Translations under genes and position numbers: made by a program
Notes under the pieces: model-generated
Seen by the model: only the letters and a program-made list of their open reading frames with translations
What the model was told of the DNA's origin: nothing
Databases searched by the model: none
Shown here: positions 8,135-16,409 of the stretch, one piece after another
Layout of the letters: every line of letters starts with the position of its first letter
Position numbering within the stretch: the first letter of the stretch is position 1
From: Fibrobacter sp.
GTDB taxonomy: Bacteria; Fibrobacterota; Fibrobacteria; Fibrobacterales; Fibrobacteraceae
Assembly (NCBI GenBank): GCA_024399015.1
Contig: JAKSIC010000005.1
Coordinates: 1 to 64,000, forward strand
Length of the DNA stretch: 64,000 bases
Reading direction: 5' to 3'

Positions 8135-8887
8135 ATGAAGAACAAGATTTTTACTATTGCATTGATCGCTACCGGTTTATTGGTTTCCGGCAGCTTCGCA
8201 GCCGACAAGGGCATCCGTTTCGGCGGAAATCTGGCCCTGGGCTACAACACCGTGGCCGGTTTGGAAACCTCCCACGTCGTAAACACCAAGGTTCTTGATA
8301 AAGACGCCTTCTCCAAGACAGAACAGACTCTTGAAATCAAGGGTGCCGACGCTCTTGACGGTTTCGGTTTCGAACTGGGCGGATCTATCGAATTCCCCAT
8401 TAACAATTCCATCAGCATCCGCGGAAACTTGCTGCTGAACTACCGCATGCATTCCGGCAACTTGTCCATGGACACGGTCATCACCAAGTACTCCGACCAC
8501 ACTGTTTCCGGCAAGTTCAAGAAGGAAAGTTCCTCCTTTAAGAGAAACAACCTGGGCGACCATTCCTTCAACCAATTCGGCCTGGACATTCCTGTTCTTT
8601 GCCGTATGGTCCTGCCCACCGGTGACGAAAGCGGTTTCTACGCAGAAGTCGGCCCGGTTTTCACCATCAATCTTAGCACCTCCACCGATGATATCGTTGT
8701 GAAGGCAGACCAGGTCAACTCCTTCACCATGGGACTTTCCGTTGGCGTAGGCCGCCCGCTGCCTTTCGACAAGGTTCCTGTGGACATCGATGTTCATCTG
8801 GTATTCGGCCTCATGAGCATGGCTAACGACGCCTACTTCAACCCCAACGACGTAACCGTCCGCGTGGCAGCAACCTACTGGCTGTAA
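8135..8887 (+). CDS. Predicted outer-membrane beta-barrel protein
   Basis: A 250-residue exported protein. The signal peptide MKNKIFTIALIATGLLVSGSFA is followed by alternating amphipathic strands rich in Gly and aromatic residues (GNLALGYN, GFELGGSIEF, GLSVGVGRP) and ends in VRVAATYWL, a terminal aromatic-ending strand of the kind recognised by the BAM machinery. It is probably a small porin-like or OmpA-barrel-like protein; no ligand can be inferred. ATG 8135 was chosen because the signal peptide starts there. A clear terminator follows. Confidence 0.7.
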   Translation: MKNKIFTIALIATGLLVSGSFAADKGIRFGGNLALGYNTVAGLETSHVVNTKVLDKDAFSKTEQTLEIKGADALDGFGFELGGSIEFPINNSISIRGNLLLNYRMHSGNLSMDTVITKYSDHTVSGKFKKESSSFKRNNLGDHSFNQFGLDIPVLCRMVLPTGDESGFYAEVGPVFTINLSTSTDDIVVKADQVNSFTMGLSVGVGRPLPFDKVPVDIDVHLVFGLMSMANDAYFNPNDVTVRVAATYWL

Positions 8888-8934
8888 ACAAGGTTGACAC
8901 GAATCGGTCAATACACAAAATTGCAACTGAAGAA

Positions 8935-8962
8935 AAGCTCGGCCCTGGGCCGGGCTTTTTTT
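8935..8962 (+). terminator. Intrinsic terminator after the beta-barrel gene
   Basis: AAGCTCGGCC and GGCCGGGCTT form a 10-bp stem with one T-G pair and a three-base loop, followed by a run of seven T. Confidence 0.9.
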
Positions 8963-9274
8963 GTTTACACAGCAAGTATTTTTTCTCATCAAAAAAAATT
9001 AGTTCATCCTTACTGGCAGTAAGGACAAATCATTTATTCATAATCCAGCGAAACCTTGTTTGAAAAGAAAAATTCGCTTATTCAAAAAGCAGGATTTCCT
9101 TGTTCGAAATCCACAATACATACAAATTAACAAACCGCTTATACAAAAATTTTTGTGATAAAGTTCGCACTGTGAAAAAATTTTTCATTTTTTTTGTAAA
9201 AAGGTGTTGATTATTTGTGAAAACAAAGTTATTTTATACACATCTAATCAACATAACCATAAGGAAGAAATAAA
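8963..9274. promoter_or_regulatory. AT-rich leader and promoter region of the H1-like gene
   Basis: This 310-base stretch has no gene. It contains a 19-base palindrome at 9007-9025 (TCCTTACTG, one base, CAGTAAGGA), an inverted pair GGATTTC/GAAATCC at 9092-9112, a one-mismatch CRP-like site at 9154-9169, and a promoter with TTGATT at 9207-9212 and TATTTT at 9230-9235 (17-base spacer). AAGGAAG precedes the ATG at 9275. The amount of structure suggests strong or regulated expression of the abundant nucleoid-type protein downstream. Confidence 0.5.
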
Positions 9275-9622
9275 ATGGCTGAAAAGAAAGTTGCTGCTAA
9301 GAAGGCTGCCCCCAAGGCTGCTGCTGCAAAGAAACCCGCTGCTAAGAAGGCTGCTGCTCCGAAGGCTGCAAAGCCGGTAGCTAAGAAGGCTGCTCCGAAG
9401 GCTGCTGCTAAGCCGGCTGCCAAGAAGGCTGCTCCCAAGGCTGCTGCTAAGCCGGTTGCTAAGAAGGCTGCTCCCAAGGCTGCTGCTAAGCCGGTTGCCA
9501 AGAAGGCTGCTCCCAAGGCTGCCGCAAAGCCGGTTGCTAAGAAGGCTGCTGCTAAGCCCGCTGCAAAGAAGCCGGCTGCAAAGAAGGCTCCTGCTAAGAA
9601 GCCGGTTGCAAAGAAGAAGTAA
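9275..9622 (+). CDS. Histone H1-like Lys/Ala/Pro-rich DNA-binding protein
   Basis: 115 residues composed almost entirely of Lys, Ala, Pro and Val in imperfect repeats of about eleven residues built on KKAAPKAAAKPVA, like the C-terminal tail of eukaryotic H1 and bacterial Hc1/HctB-type or AlgP-type proteins. It has no globular domain. It is expected to be cytosolic and to bind and condense DNA non-specifically through its positive charge. The DNA repeats closely (AAGAAGGCTGCTCCCAAGG and variants), so copy number probably varies among strains by slippage. A strong promoter region precedes it and a terminator follows, so it is monocistronic. Confidence 0.85.
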   Translation: MAEKKVAAKKAAPKAAAAKKPAAKKAAAPKAAKPVAKKAAPKAAAKPAAKKAAPKAAAKPVAKKAAPKAAAKPVAKKAAPKAAAKPVAKKAAAKPAAKKPAAKKAPAKKPVAKKK

Positions 9623-9647
9623 TTCTCCTTTTCCAGCAAAAGAACTT

Positions 9648-9679
9648 AGGGCTCGAGAGAAATCTCGAGCTCTTTTTTT
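9648..9679 (+). terminator. Intrinsic terminator of the H1-like gene
   Basis: AGGGCTCGAGA and TCTCGAGCTCT pair over 11 bases (one G-T) around a GAAA tetraloop, followed by seven T. Confidence 0.92.
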
Positions 9680-9723
9680 ATGCACAGCCAACTCGATTCA
9701 TTTGAAATTCTATCTTTAGCCAT

Positions 9724-10092
9724 ATGATTTCAGAAAAAGATCTCGCCGAACTTGAAAACATTCCCTACGACGAACGCATTAGCCGCGTCGAAAAACTTCT
9801 GGAAGGCAAGGCCGAGCCCCGCGCCTTCGAACTGGGTTTGCTTTTGGCCCTCAAGATGGGTCAGGAACTTCGCCAGGGCAAGGAACTGGGAAGCGAATCT
9901 GGAGACCTGGTGGCAAGCTGGGTCGGAAAGCATCCGGATTCCATTGTCGAAGAAGCTATCGCCAACGCCAAGGAATTCCTGACCAACCCCGCCTCCCTCG
10001 CAGAAAAGATCAAGGCAGGCGTCATGAAGAAGGCCGAAGAAGCGAAGCCCGCTGAAGAAAATTCCGAAAATCAGGAATCCGCCGACAAGTAG
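9724..10092 (+). CDS. Hypothetical acidic cytosolic protein
   Basis: 122 residues, Glu-rich, predicted largely helical, without signal peptide or membrane segment. The N-terminal half (LAELENIPYDERISRVEKLL) looks like a helical hairpin; the last 30 residues are Glu/Lys/Ala low complexity and probably disordered. I do not recognise the family. It ends 12 bases before a Ppx/GppA homologue on the same strand, so the two are probably one transcript. No ribosome site is evident, and a TATCTT box lies close to the ATG. Confidence 0.65.
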   Translation: MISEKDLAELENIPYDERISRVEKLLEGKAEPRAFELGLLLALKMGQELRQGKELGSESGDLVASWVGKHPDSIVEEAIANAKEFLTNPASLAEKIKAGVMKKAEEAKPAEENSENQESADK

Positions 10093-10104
10093 GCCGAGGT
10101 CCTT

Positions 10105-11067
10105 ATGGAAAATAAGCTTATCGCCACAGTAGACATCGGAAGCCACAGTTGCCTTATGCTGATTGCTGCTTTCGAAGAGGGTAAATTAGTTCCCAAGCTC
10201 CAGAAGGCAGAAGTGTGCCGCCTGGGTGAAGACGTCTACAGCGAAGATGGCGAGCCCTGCCCCATCAGCGAAAAGAAGATTAAGGAACTTTGCGACATCA
10301 TGGTGAAGTTCCGCATGGACCTGCACGCCCTGGGCGCAAATCTCCAGGCTGTAGTCATGACAGAAGCCATGCGCCGCGCCAGCAACCAGGAAGAAGTCCT
10401 GGACGCTGTGGAAAAGGCCATCTGGGTGCGCCCGCAGATCATCAGCGGCGAACAGGAAGGCAAGCTGACCTATCGTTCCGTAAAGGAATGGCACGGCGAA
10501 GACATTGTCACCGTGGACATCGGTGGCGGATCCACTGAACTTTCCAACGGCGAAACCACCTTCTCTATCCCCGTGGGCGCCCTGAAGATGTTCAAGGAAA
10601 TGGGTCCCATCCCGGGTCCTGAATACAAGAAGTTTGTAAAGGAAGCTTTCAAGGACGTAAGCTTCAAGGGTATGACCAAGAAGCAGGTGTTCCTGATCGG
10701 CGGCACCGGTACGGCTCTGGCCATGGTCTACCTGGACAAGCAGCAGTTCGACTACAAGGCCATCGAAGGCCTGGAACTGACTATCCGCGATTTGGAAGCC
10801 GTGACCACAAGAATTTCCAACCTTTCCAAGGAACTCCGCGCCATGTTGCCGGGTCTTGAAAACGGCCGTCACGAAGTAATCATCTGCGGTTTGTTCTGGC
10901 TGAAGTCCCTTTTGGAAAAGCTCCGCGTAGAAAGTTTCAAGATCAGTACTGCCGGATTGCGTTTCGGTTTGCTATATCCTCCAGAGCCTGAGCCCGAAGA
11001 AAAGCCCAAGGCCAAGCGCGTTCCGCCCTGGATGAAGAAAGCCGAAAGCGAAGAGGATAAAGGATAA
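10105..11067 (+). CDS. Ppx/GppA-type phosphatase (exopolyphosphatase family)
   Basis: 320 residues with the actin-like ATPase fold of exopolyphosphatase/guanosine pentaphosphatase. Phosphate-1 loop TVDIGSHSCLMLI (Ser replaces the usual Asn), catalytic-region ISGEQEGKLTYRSV, and phosphate-2 loop TVDIGGGSTELS are all present. It lacks the C-terminal HD-like domain of E. coli Ppx, which is about 500 residues; the short form is common in other phyla. The likely role is polyphosphate or pppGpp hydrolysis, and the two cannot be told apart here. The C terminus is a charged Pro/Glu/Lys tail. The stop codon lies in a duplicated GGATAAA heptamer. Confidence 0.82.
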   Translation: MENKLIATVDIGSHSCLMLIAAFEEGKLVPKLQKAEVCRLGEDVYSEDGEPCPISEKKIKELCDIMVKFRMDLHALGANLQAVVMTEAMRRASNQEEVLDAVEKAIWVRPQIISGEQEGKLTYRSVKEWHGEDIVTVDIGGGSTELSNGETTFSIPVGALKMFKEMGPIPGPEYKKFVKEAFKDVSFKGMTKKQVFLIGGTGTALAMVYLDKQQFDYKAIEGLELTIRDLEAVTTRISNLSKELRAMLPGLENGRHEVIICGLFWLKSLLEKLRVESFKISTAGLRFGLLYPPEPEPEEKPKAKRVPPWMKKAESEEDKG

Positions 11068-11137
11068 AGAATTTGAAAAAGGCGCCAAAGGCGCGATTAT
11101 TAATTTCATAATTCATAATTCGTAATTCATAATTAAT
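11055..11137. repeat. Heptanucleotide repeats at and after the ppx-like stop codon
   Basis: GGATAAA occurs twice in a row (11055-11068) across the stop codon. Further on, AATTCAT, AATTCGT, AATTCAT and AATTAAT follow at 11110-11137 with a period of seven. A small GCGCC/GGCGC hairpin lies between them. The second set is the reverse complement of the AATTACG/AATTATG heptads seen near the fumarase and transketolase genes. Confidence 0.8.
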
Positions 11138-11171
11138 CACGCTCCAGCTGTGAAGTTGCAAGGAAGATAAA

Positions 11172-11891
11172 ATGAGAATCAATAAATTCATTTCTTTATG
11201 TGGTATCGCCAGCCGTCGCGCCGCCGATACTTTGATTGCCGAAGGCAAGGTCATGGTCAATGGCGAAGTCATTAGCGACTTGGGCCATCAGGTCGACGAA
11301 GACAAGGACCAGGTGGTTGTGGACGGCGTGCGCGCGCGTCTCCCCAAGAAGTGCACCACCATTATGTTCCATAAGCCTGCCGGATGCGTTTGCACCAAGG
11401 ATGACCCCCAGGGGCGCCAGACTGTCTACGACTACCTGCCTCCTGGTTACCACACGTTGAAATACGTGGGGCGCCTCGACTTGCAGAGCCGCGGCCTGAT
11501 TCTCTTTACCGACGACGGCGAACTTTTGCACCGCCTCACCCACCCCAGCTACGAGATTCCCCGCAGCTACTTCGTGTGGACGGACCGCCCCCTCAGTGAA
11601 CATGCCGCCCAGAAGCTGGTTGACGGCGTAGACATTCGTGAAGAAGGCGCCGAGGAAGAAGAAATAGCTTTCGCTACAGACATTTATCTGGAAAATGGTT
11701 TTGCAGAACTGGTGCTTACCGAAGGTAAGAACCGTGAAATCCGCCGAATGATGCGCGCCGTAGGTTATGAAATCCGCGACTTGAAGCGCGTAAGCTACTG
11801 CAGGCTGCAGCTGGGCGACTTGCCTGCCGGCGAGTTCCGCGAACTCACCGCGGACGAAATGAACAAGCTCCGTCAGGCAGTTCACGTATGA
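11172..11891 (+). CDS. rluB: 23S rRNA pseudouridine synthase (RluB/RsuA family)
   Basis: 239 residues. It has an N-terminal S4 RNA-binding domain (MRINKFISLCGIASRRAAD) and a pseudouridine synthase domain with the catalytic Asp in GRLDLQSRGL and the late motif EGKNREIRRMM. RluB-type enzymes isomerise a uridine in helix 89 of 23S rRNA, RsuA-type one in 16S rRNA; the motif set fits RluB or RluF somewhat better, but the exact target is inferred. AAGGAAG lies seven bases before the ATG. The end overlaps the next gene by four bases (ATGA), so the pair is co-translated. Confidence 0.85.
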   Translation: MRINKFISLCGIASRRAADTLIAEGKVMVNGEVISDLGHQVDEDKDQVVVDGVRARLPKKCTTIMFHKPAGCVCTKDDPQGRQTVYDYLPPGYHTLKYVGRLDLQSRGLILFTDDGELLHRLTHPSYEIPRSYFVWTDRPLSEHAAQKLVDGVDIREEGAEEEEIAFATDIYLENGFAELVLTEGKNREIRRMMRAVGYEIRDLKRVSYCRLQLGDLPAGEFRELTADEMNKLRQAVHV

Positions 11892-12760
11892 GTTCCGCGC
11901 AGTCAAACACCGCGGGCAATGTGAACGCCGCGGGGCGTACCCTCTACATCGGGGACGTTCACGGCTGCGCCGATGAACTGGAAAAGATTGTAGACGCCTT
12001 CGGATTCGTCCGCGGGAAGGATACGCTGTACCAGACCGGCGACATCATCAATAAGGGACCGGACATGCTGCGGGCCATCAAGTTCGTGCAGCAGAACGGG
12101 ATCTTGACTGTCCGCGGAAACCACGAGGAACACCTCATCCGCATGATGACCACGCAGCAATGCGACTGGACCGAAAAACAATGCGCACGCTTTGCCCGCC
12201 TCCCTCTGGAAGACTGGGAATACATTCTCGCCGAAGTTCAGAACTGGCCCCTCTGGCGCGACACACCCCACGCGCTCCTGGTCCATGCCGGGCTGGAACC
12301 GGGCAAGACAAAGCTTGAGGAAATGGACCCGAAGGTCATCTTGTCCATCCGCTACTGGAACGACATTCCCTGGTTTGATCAGGTGACGTGGAATAAGCCT
12401 GTGGTGTTCGGCCACTGGGCCAAGATGGGATTCGTGGACCGCCGCCCCAACTTCATCGGGTTGGATTCCGGATGCGTCTACGGAAAGAAGCTTACCGCCT
12501 GGTGCCCGGAAGAAGACAAGTTCTACGTAGTGCCCGCCGCACGAGAATACACTCCCGTAAAGGACAAGGCAAAGACCGCTATTGATGCGCCCTGCAAGGT
12601 ACCAGGCGACAAGCTCCCCGAAGAGGAACGTCCCAAGACCTTCGACGACATCAAGGCCCGTATTGCAAGTGGCGATATTGCGCCCGCCGACGACAGCAAG
12701 GAAGCAGAAACCATCCGCAAGGCAAGCCCCAGCATTACCGCCGAATGGAGCGGTTACTAA
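11888..12760 (+). CDS. Calcineurin-like metallophosphatase
   Basis: 290 residues. The N-terminal domain has the phosphoesterase motifs GDVHG, GDIINKGPD and RGNHEEH, then VHAGL and FGHWA, in the order found in bacterial Ser/Thr protein phosphatases and ApaH-like diadenosine tetraphosphatases. A Pro/Asp-rich tail of about 80 residues is probably disordered. Substrate cannot be told: protein phosphates or dinucleoside polyphosphates are both possible. The four-base overlap with rluB indicates one transcript, and an ApaH-like role would match other RNA-maintenance linkages. Confidence 0.78.
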   Translation: MSSAQSNTAGNVNAAGRTLYIGDVHGCADELEKIVDAFGFVRGKDTLYQTGDIINKGPDMLRAIKFVQQNGILTVRGNHEEHLIRMMTTQQCDWTEKQCARFARLPLEDWEYILAEVQNWPLWRDTPHALLVHAGLEPGKTKLEEMDPKVILSIRYWNDIPWFDQVTWNKPVVFGHWAKMGFVDRRPNFIGLDSGCVYGKKLTAWCPEEDKFYVVPAAREYTPVKDKAKTAIDAPCKVPGDKLPEEERPKTFDDIKARIASGDIAPADDSKEAETIRKASPSITAEWSGY

Positions 12761-12780
12761 CAAGATTTAGCAAGAGCCTG

Positions 12781-12814
12781 CTTCGATTGCCGCGGCCTTC
12801 GGCCTCGCAATGAC
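12781..12814. repeat. Dispersed GTCATTGCGAG-type repeat element
   Basis: Read on the minus strand it starts GTCATTGCGAG and ends GCAATCGAAG around a small palindromic core. The same ends recur at 21198-21235 and, partly diverged, at 28272-28303; a related form lies at 32538-32572. It lies between convergent genes. Confidence 0.65.
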
Positions 12815-12821
12815 AATTCAA

Positions 12822-13454
12822 TTAGAAATTACAACCTGCAACGCAGCGGTTGTTTTCAAAGGTAGCCTCAAGAACCTTGAGGCCCTTTTTATATCTACGG
12901 TAGGCACCATGTCTGATGCCGTGTTCAAAAGTCATTTCCTCAATCAAGGAACCGACTTCGTCAAAGACTTTTCCCACACCATGGATATGCCCCTTCACAT
13001 AGGGTAGTTTCCGGCGCAGGTTTCCATTTTCATAATACTCTTCGGTGGTTCCGTTCAGGATTCCATCCCTGTAGACTTCCTTGGATTTCTTGGAACCATT
13101 TTCGTAATAGGTAGTGGAAATTCCTTCCTCGATTCCGTCCAGGTAACCGATGGTCTGCCACAATTTTCCATTTTCAAAATAGCTGCGGAATACCCCGTCC
13201 AGTTTTCCGTTTTTATAGGGAGCCTCCACCGCCACTTTACCGTTGGGATGATAGGAAACGGCCACGCCTTCGCGAATGTCGGTACCAGCCAGCACAGTAT
13301 AAACTCGGGCAGGGGTACCATCCGCAAACATGGTTTTCACCGTGTCATATTTGACCGGCGTCACACCCAGGGAGTCCGCATCGGCACAGAAAGCCGAAAC
13401 AGCCGCCATCAGCAAGACCATGGAGATAATCTCAACGAAAAAAAAGCGTTTCAT
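12822..13454 (-). CDS. Exported MORN-repeat protein (YwqK-like)
   Basis: 210 residues: signal peptide MKRFFFVEIISMVLLMAAVSAFCA, then five to six tandem MORN-type repeats of about 22 residues (SYHPNGKVAVEAPYKNGKLDG, SYFENGKLW, TYYENGSKK, EYYENGNLR and so on). Proteins of this type are often labelled YwqK-family antitoxin, but no toxin gene is adjacent and the signal peptide argues for a periplasmic or surface location. The repeats form beta-hairpins that may bind glycans, lipids or partner proteins. ATG 13454 was chosen over an upstream TTG because the signal peptide begins there. Confidence 0.75.
   Translation of the reverse strand: MKRFFFVEIISMVLLMAAVSAFCADADSLGVTPVKYDTVKTMFADGTPARVYTVLAGTDIREGVAVSYHPNGKVAVEAPYKNGKLDGVFRSYFENGKLWQTIGYLDGIEEGISTTYYENGSKKSKEVYRDGILNGTTEEYYENGNLRRKLPYVKGHIHGVGKVFDEVGSLIEEMTFEHGIRHGAYRRYKKGLKVLEATFENNRCVAGCNF
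12865..12890 (+). terminator. Intrinsic terminator inside the 3' end of the opposing gene
   Basis: GCCTCAAG and CTTGAGGC form a perfect 8-bp stem with an AAC loop followed by CCTTTTT on the plus strand. It would end the rightward rluB/phosphatase transcript while lying in coding sequence of the convergent MORN-repeat gene. Confidence 0.65.
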
Positions 13455-13505
13455 TGCTTCCAAATGTAACTAATTCCCCTCTTTTTATGTATTTTGTGGG
13501 GCGAC

Positions 13506-15017
13506 ATGCGCATTACATTTTTAAATCCTCCGTTCCACCCGATGTTCAGCCGCGAATCCCGCAGCCCGTGTGTAACGAAGTCCAGTACACTTTATTGGCC
13601 AATGTTCTTGAGCTACGCCGCCGGCACTGTTGAAGCCGACGGTAATGAAATTCAGCTCATCGACAGCCCGGCCATGGAACTGGATCTGCCGCAGACCTTG
13701 GAAGGCCTCAAGAAGTTTGACCCTGCCCTGGTTATCTGCAGCACCAGCACTCCCAGCATTTTAAACGACCTTAAGGTAGTCAAGGCCATCAAGGAAGCTT
13801 TGCCCAACGTGAAGATTGCCATCATGGGCACTCACGCTACCGCAGAACCTCTGGAATCCATGGAAATGGAACCGGCCCTGGACTACGTGATTATCGGTGA
13901 AGCCGACTACACCAGCCGCAACCTGGTTCGCGCCCTCCGTGGTGACGAAGGTGCAGCACCCATCGGTCAGTTTGCAGGTCTCGCCTACCGTACCGCCGAA
14001 GGCAAGGTAGACTTCCAGCCCGAAGGCCCGAAGATCGAAAACCTGAACGAACTGCCCTGGGTAAGCAAGGTCTACCGCAAGCACCTTTACAGCTGCTACA
14101 AGAAGTACTTCTACGGCGCCAACCTGAACCCGCTGATCGTTATCCTCAGCGGCCGTGGCTGCCCCAACCACTGCAGCTACTGCGTCATTCCCCAGACCTT
14201 GAATGGCCACAAGTTCCGCCGTCGCGACCCCAAGGACGTGGTAGACGAACTGCAGTACATCAAGGAAAATTTCGAGGACCTGGGCGAAGTCTTCTTCGAA
14301 GACGACACCTTTACCGCAAGCCACGAACACGTTCGTGAAATCTGCAACCTGATTCTGGAACGCGGCCTCAAGATCACTTGGAGTTGCAACGCCCGCGCAG
14401 ACGTTCCACTGGACCTGCTCAAGCTCATGAAGAAGGCCGGCGGCCGCGAAATGTGCGTCGGTTTTGAAAGCGCCTCCCCGGAAGTTCTGGAAAACATCCA
14501 CAAGGGTGTAAAGAACACCGACAAGGCCATCGAGTTCACCAAGAACGCCCGCAAGGCAGGCCTCCTGGTTCACGGTTGCTTTATGGTGGGAAACCCCGGC
14601 GATACTCCCCAGACTCTCCGCATGACTCTGGACTACGCCAAGAAGTTGAACCCCAATACGGCTCAGTTCTACCCCATCATGGCTTACCCCGGTACCGAAG
14701 CCTACAAGGAAGCTTTGGCTAGCGGTGCATTGCAGACAAAGGACTACAACCAGTGGCTGGACAAGGACGGTTTCCACCGTACAACTATCCAGCGTGGCGA
14801 ACTCACTAGCCAGGCTCTGGTGGACTTCTGCGATAAGGCTCGCCGCGAATTCTACCTCCGTCCCAGCTACATCTGGCGTCAGGGCATCATGGCATTGAAG
14901 AACCCCCGTGAACGCTACCGCGTGTTCCGCGGCTTCAACACCTTGGTGAAGCACTTGTTCCGCAAGCACGGCGAACTGGCTCCCGTAGCCCGCCAGGCTC
15001 CCACGATCAAGCCGTAG
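13506..15017 (+). CDS. B12-binding radical SAM enzyme
   Basis: 503 residues. The N-terminal half is a cobalamin-binding Rossmann domain (LSYAAGTVEADGNEIQLID, then VIIGEADYTSRNLV); the radical SAM domain starts around residue 215 with the cluster motif RGCPNHCSYC (CxxxCxxC) and has FEDDTF and the late VGNPGDT. Such enzymes methylate unactivated carbons or catalyse other radical reactions, often in lipid, cofactor or natural-product synthesis. No biosynthetic partners are next to it, so the substrate is unknown. ATG 13506 is preceded by GGGG; an in-frame TTG lies 12 bases upstream. The gene is monocistronic and ends before a bidirectional terminator. Confidence 0.82.
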   Translation: MRITFLNPPFHPMFSRESRSPCVTKSSTLYWPMFLSYAAGTVEADGNEIQLIDSPAMELDLPQTLEGLKKFDPALVICSTSTPSILNDLKVVKAIKEALPNVKIAIMGTHATAEPLESMEMEPALDYVIIGEADYTSRNLVRALRGDEGAAPIGQFAGLAYRTAEGKVDFQPEGPKIENLNELPWVSKVYRKHLYSCYKKYFYGANLNPLIVILSGRGCPNHCSYCVIPQTLNGHKFRRRDPKDVVDELQYIKENFEDLGEVFFEDDTFTASHEHVREICNLILERGLKITWSCNARADVPLDLLKLMKKAGGREMCVGFESASPEVLENIHKGVKNTDKAIEFTKNARKAGLLVHGCFMVGNPGDTPQTLRMTLDYAKKLNPNTAQFYPIMAYPGTEAYKEALASGALQTKDYNQWLDKDGFHRTTIQRGELTSQALVDFCDKARREFYLRPSYIWRQGIMALKNPRERYRVFRGFNTLVKHLFRKHGELAPVARQAPTIKP

Positions 15018-15133
15018 AGGACAACCCACAGGTTTTCCTCTAGACCTCTTTCCAGTTTGCAAAAGGAAAAGTTCTCTGCACTTCGCTGAGGACTTTCTTT
15101 TTTACTCTCGGCACTTCGGCCGCATTTAAAAAC

Positions 15134-15167
15134 AAAAAAGACCAACTCCGAAGAGCCGGCCTTTTTT
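15134..15167. terminator. Bidirectional intrinsic terminator
   Basis: AAAAAAG and CTTTTTT flank a hairpin with an inner CTC-CGAA-GAG stem. It sits between the rightward radical SAM gene and the leftward lipoprotein gene and can serve both. Confidence 0.7.
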
Positions 15168-15184
15168 AAAGTCTCGCAGTCAGA

Positions 15185-16342
15185 TTAGTAAGCGACCTGA
15201 CAATCTGCGGCAACATCAAGGCCAACAACGATAGAACTCTTGTTGATGGTCTGGGTAACCGGCAGATTGATGGTAGCAGAGTAATCCGGCTTAGAAGTCA
15301 ATTCACCAATGGTAATGGTAATCTGCTGGTTTGCGCCATCGCATCGGAAGGTGCAAGTACCGGTAGTACCATTATGCCAGTTAGCATCCAAGTCAATCAG
15401 CACGTTAGATTCACCAGCCGGAAGCCTGATCTTGGTGTTCTGTTCGGTGATCTGGTATTCTGCACCCTTGGTGGTCTTCACGGCCGGGCAGGTCACGTCA
15501 ATAACGGTATTGTCATCGTTAGCAACCTTAAGGGTCGGAGCCCAGCCAGCCTGAGCAACGTCAAATGCCTTTTCAAAGGTGGTTTCGGAACCCATGGCAC
15601 CGCCATCCCAGCTATAAGTCAGGACCTTTGTGGTAGTTGCTGTTGCACAGCCGGTAACAGACCAATTCGGAACAGCAGAGGTGTAGTCAACAGAAGTTGC
15701 TTCTGCAGCACACTTACAACCAGTAATATCAACACCGTTCACCTGAAGCGGAGAGCACTGGACCAGATAGTTCTGGCCACTCATGGTCACTTCGACGGAA
15801 GCGTTAAGCACACCGGACTTGTTGATGGTAATACCCGTTGCAGACATACCCGTAGCGGTGCTCGGAGTTGCATTGGTACCAAAATTCCAGTTGTACTTTG
15901 CACCGGTCAAGAATTCGGTCTGGGAGTGACCGCTTGCCAAGTTTGCAGTAAACTTATAGCCAACAGTACCACCTGCCTTGATAGTGCTCATTGTCGGAGC
16001 GCAAGAGCCGATAGCAGTCGGATCAGCAGCGGCAGAGGAGGAAGCTGCAGAATTAATAACCAAAGAGGAAGAAGACTTGGGAGTTGCCCAGGACAAACCA
16101 CCGTTGGAGCTGGAGCTGACACCCTGTGCTCTAGAGGAGGAGGAGGCTTCGGAGCTGCTGGTTTCAACGACAAAAGCACCATCACAACCACCGGAAGCTT
16201 CACAAATGGACACGCCGCTCGGGGGATTATCCAGGAACACGCGTTCAGTCAAAGACGGTTCAAAGATTTCACCATCGCCACAGGCCCAGAAGGCACCGGC
16301 GACAGCGGAAGCTGCAATCACGCCTAAAAATTTCTTATTCAT
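15185..16342 (-). CDS. Exported Ser-rich-linker protein, possible lipoprotein
   Basis: 385 residues. An N-terminal hydrophobic segment ends AGAFWACGDG; Cys follows Ala, suggesting a lipoprotein site, although the Phe-Trp positions are unusual for a lipobox. Poly-Ser linkers (SSSEASSSS, KSSSS) occupy residues about 60-105. The rest is beta-rich with scattered Cys pairs (GSCAP, GCKCA, CTFRC), resembling several tandem Ig-like domains with internal similarity around YxWNFG/YSWDGG. Poly-Ser linkers are typical of secreted Fibrobacter proteins. No enzymatic motif was recognised; surface display or carbohydrate binding is possible. AGAGG precedes the ATG. Confidence 0.7.
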   Translation of the reverse strand: MNKKFLGVIAASAVAGAFWACGDGEIFEPSLTERVFLDNPPSGVSICEASGGCDGAFVVETSSSEASSSSRAQGVSSSSNGGLSWATPKSSSSLVINSAASSSAAADPTAIGSCAPTMSTIKAGGTVGYKFTANLASGHSQTEFLTGAKYNWNFGTNATPSTATGMSATGITINKSGVLNASVEVTMSGQNYLVQCSPLQVNGVDITGCKCAAEATSVDYTSAVPNWSVTGCATATTTKVLTYSWDGGAMGSETTFEKAFDVAQAGWAPTLKVANDDNTVIDVTCPAVKTTKGAEYQITEQNTKIRLPAGESNVLIDLDANWHNGTTGTCTFRCDGANQQITITIGELTSKPDYSATINLPVTQTINKSSIVVGLDVAADCQVAY

Positions 16343-16409
16343 AATAAAAACCTCTTCATCCTAATTTAAATAAATCTTTTCAAAAGCGGAACTGTTATAA
16401 AACTATTTT

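Noticed and set aside
9248-9691. Long Leu/Ser- and Ala/Gly/Phe-rich frames opposite the H1-like gene
   Set aside because: They are by-products of the repeated AAGAAGGCTGCT codons on the other strand.
12822-13454. Toxin-antitoxin pair
   Set aside because: MORN-repeat proteins are often named YwqK-family antitoxin, but there is a signal peptide and no toxin-like gene on either side.
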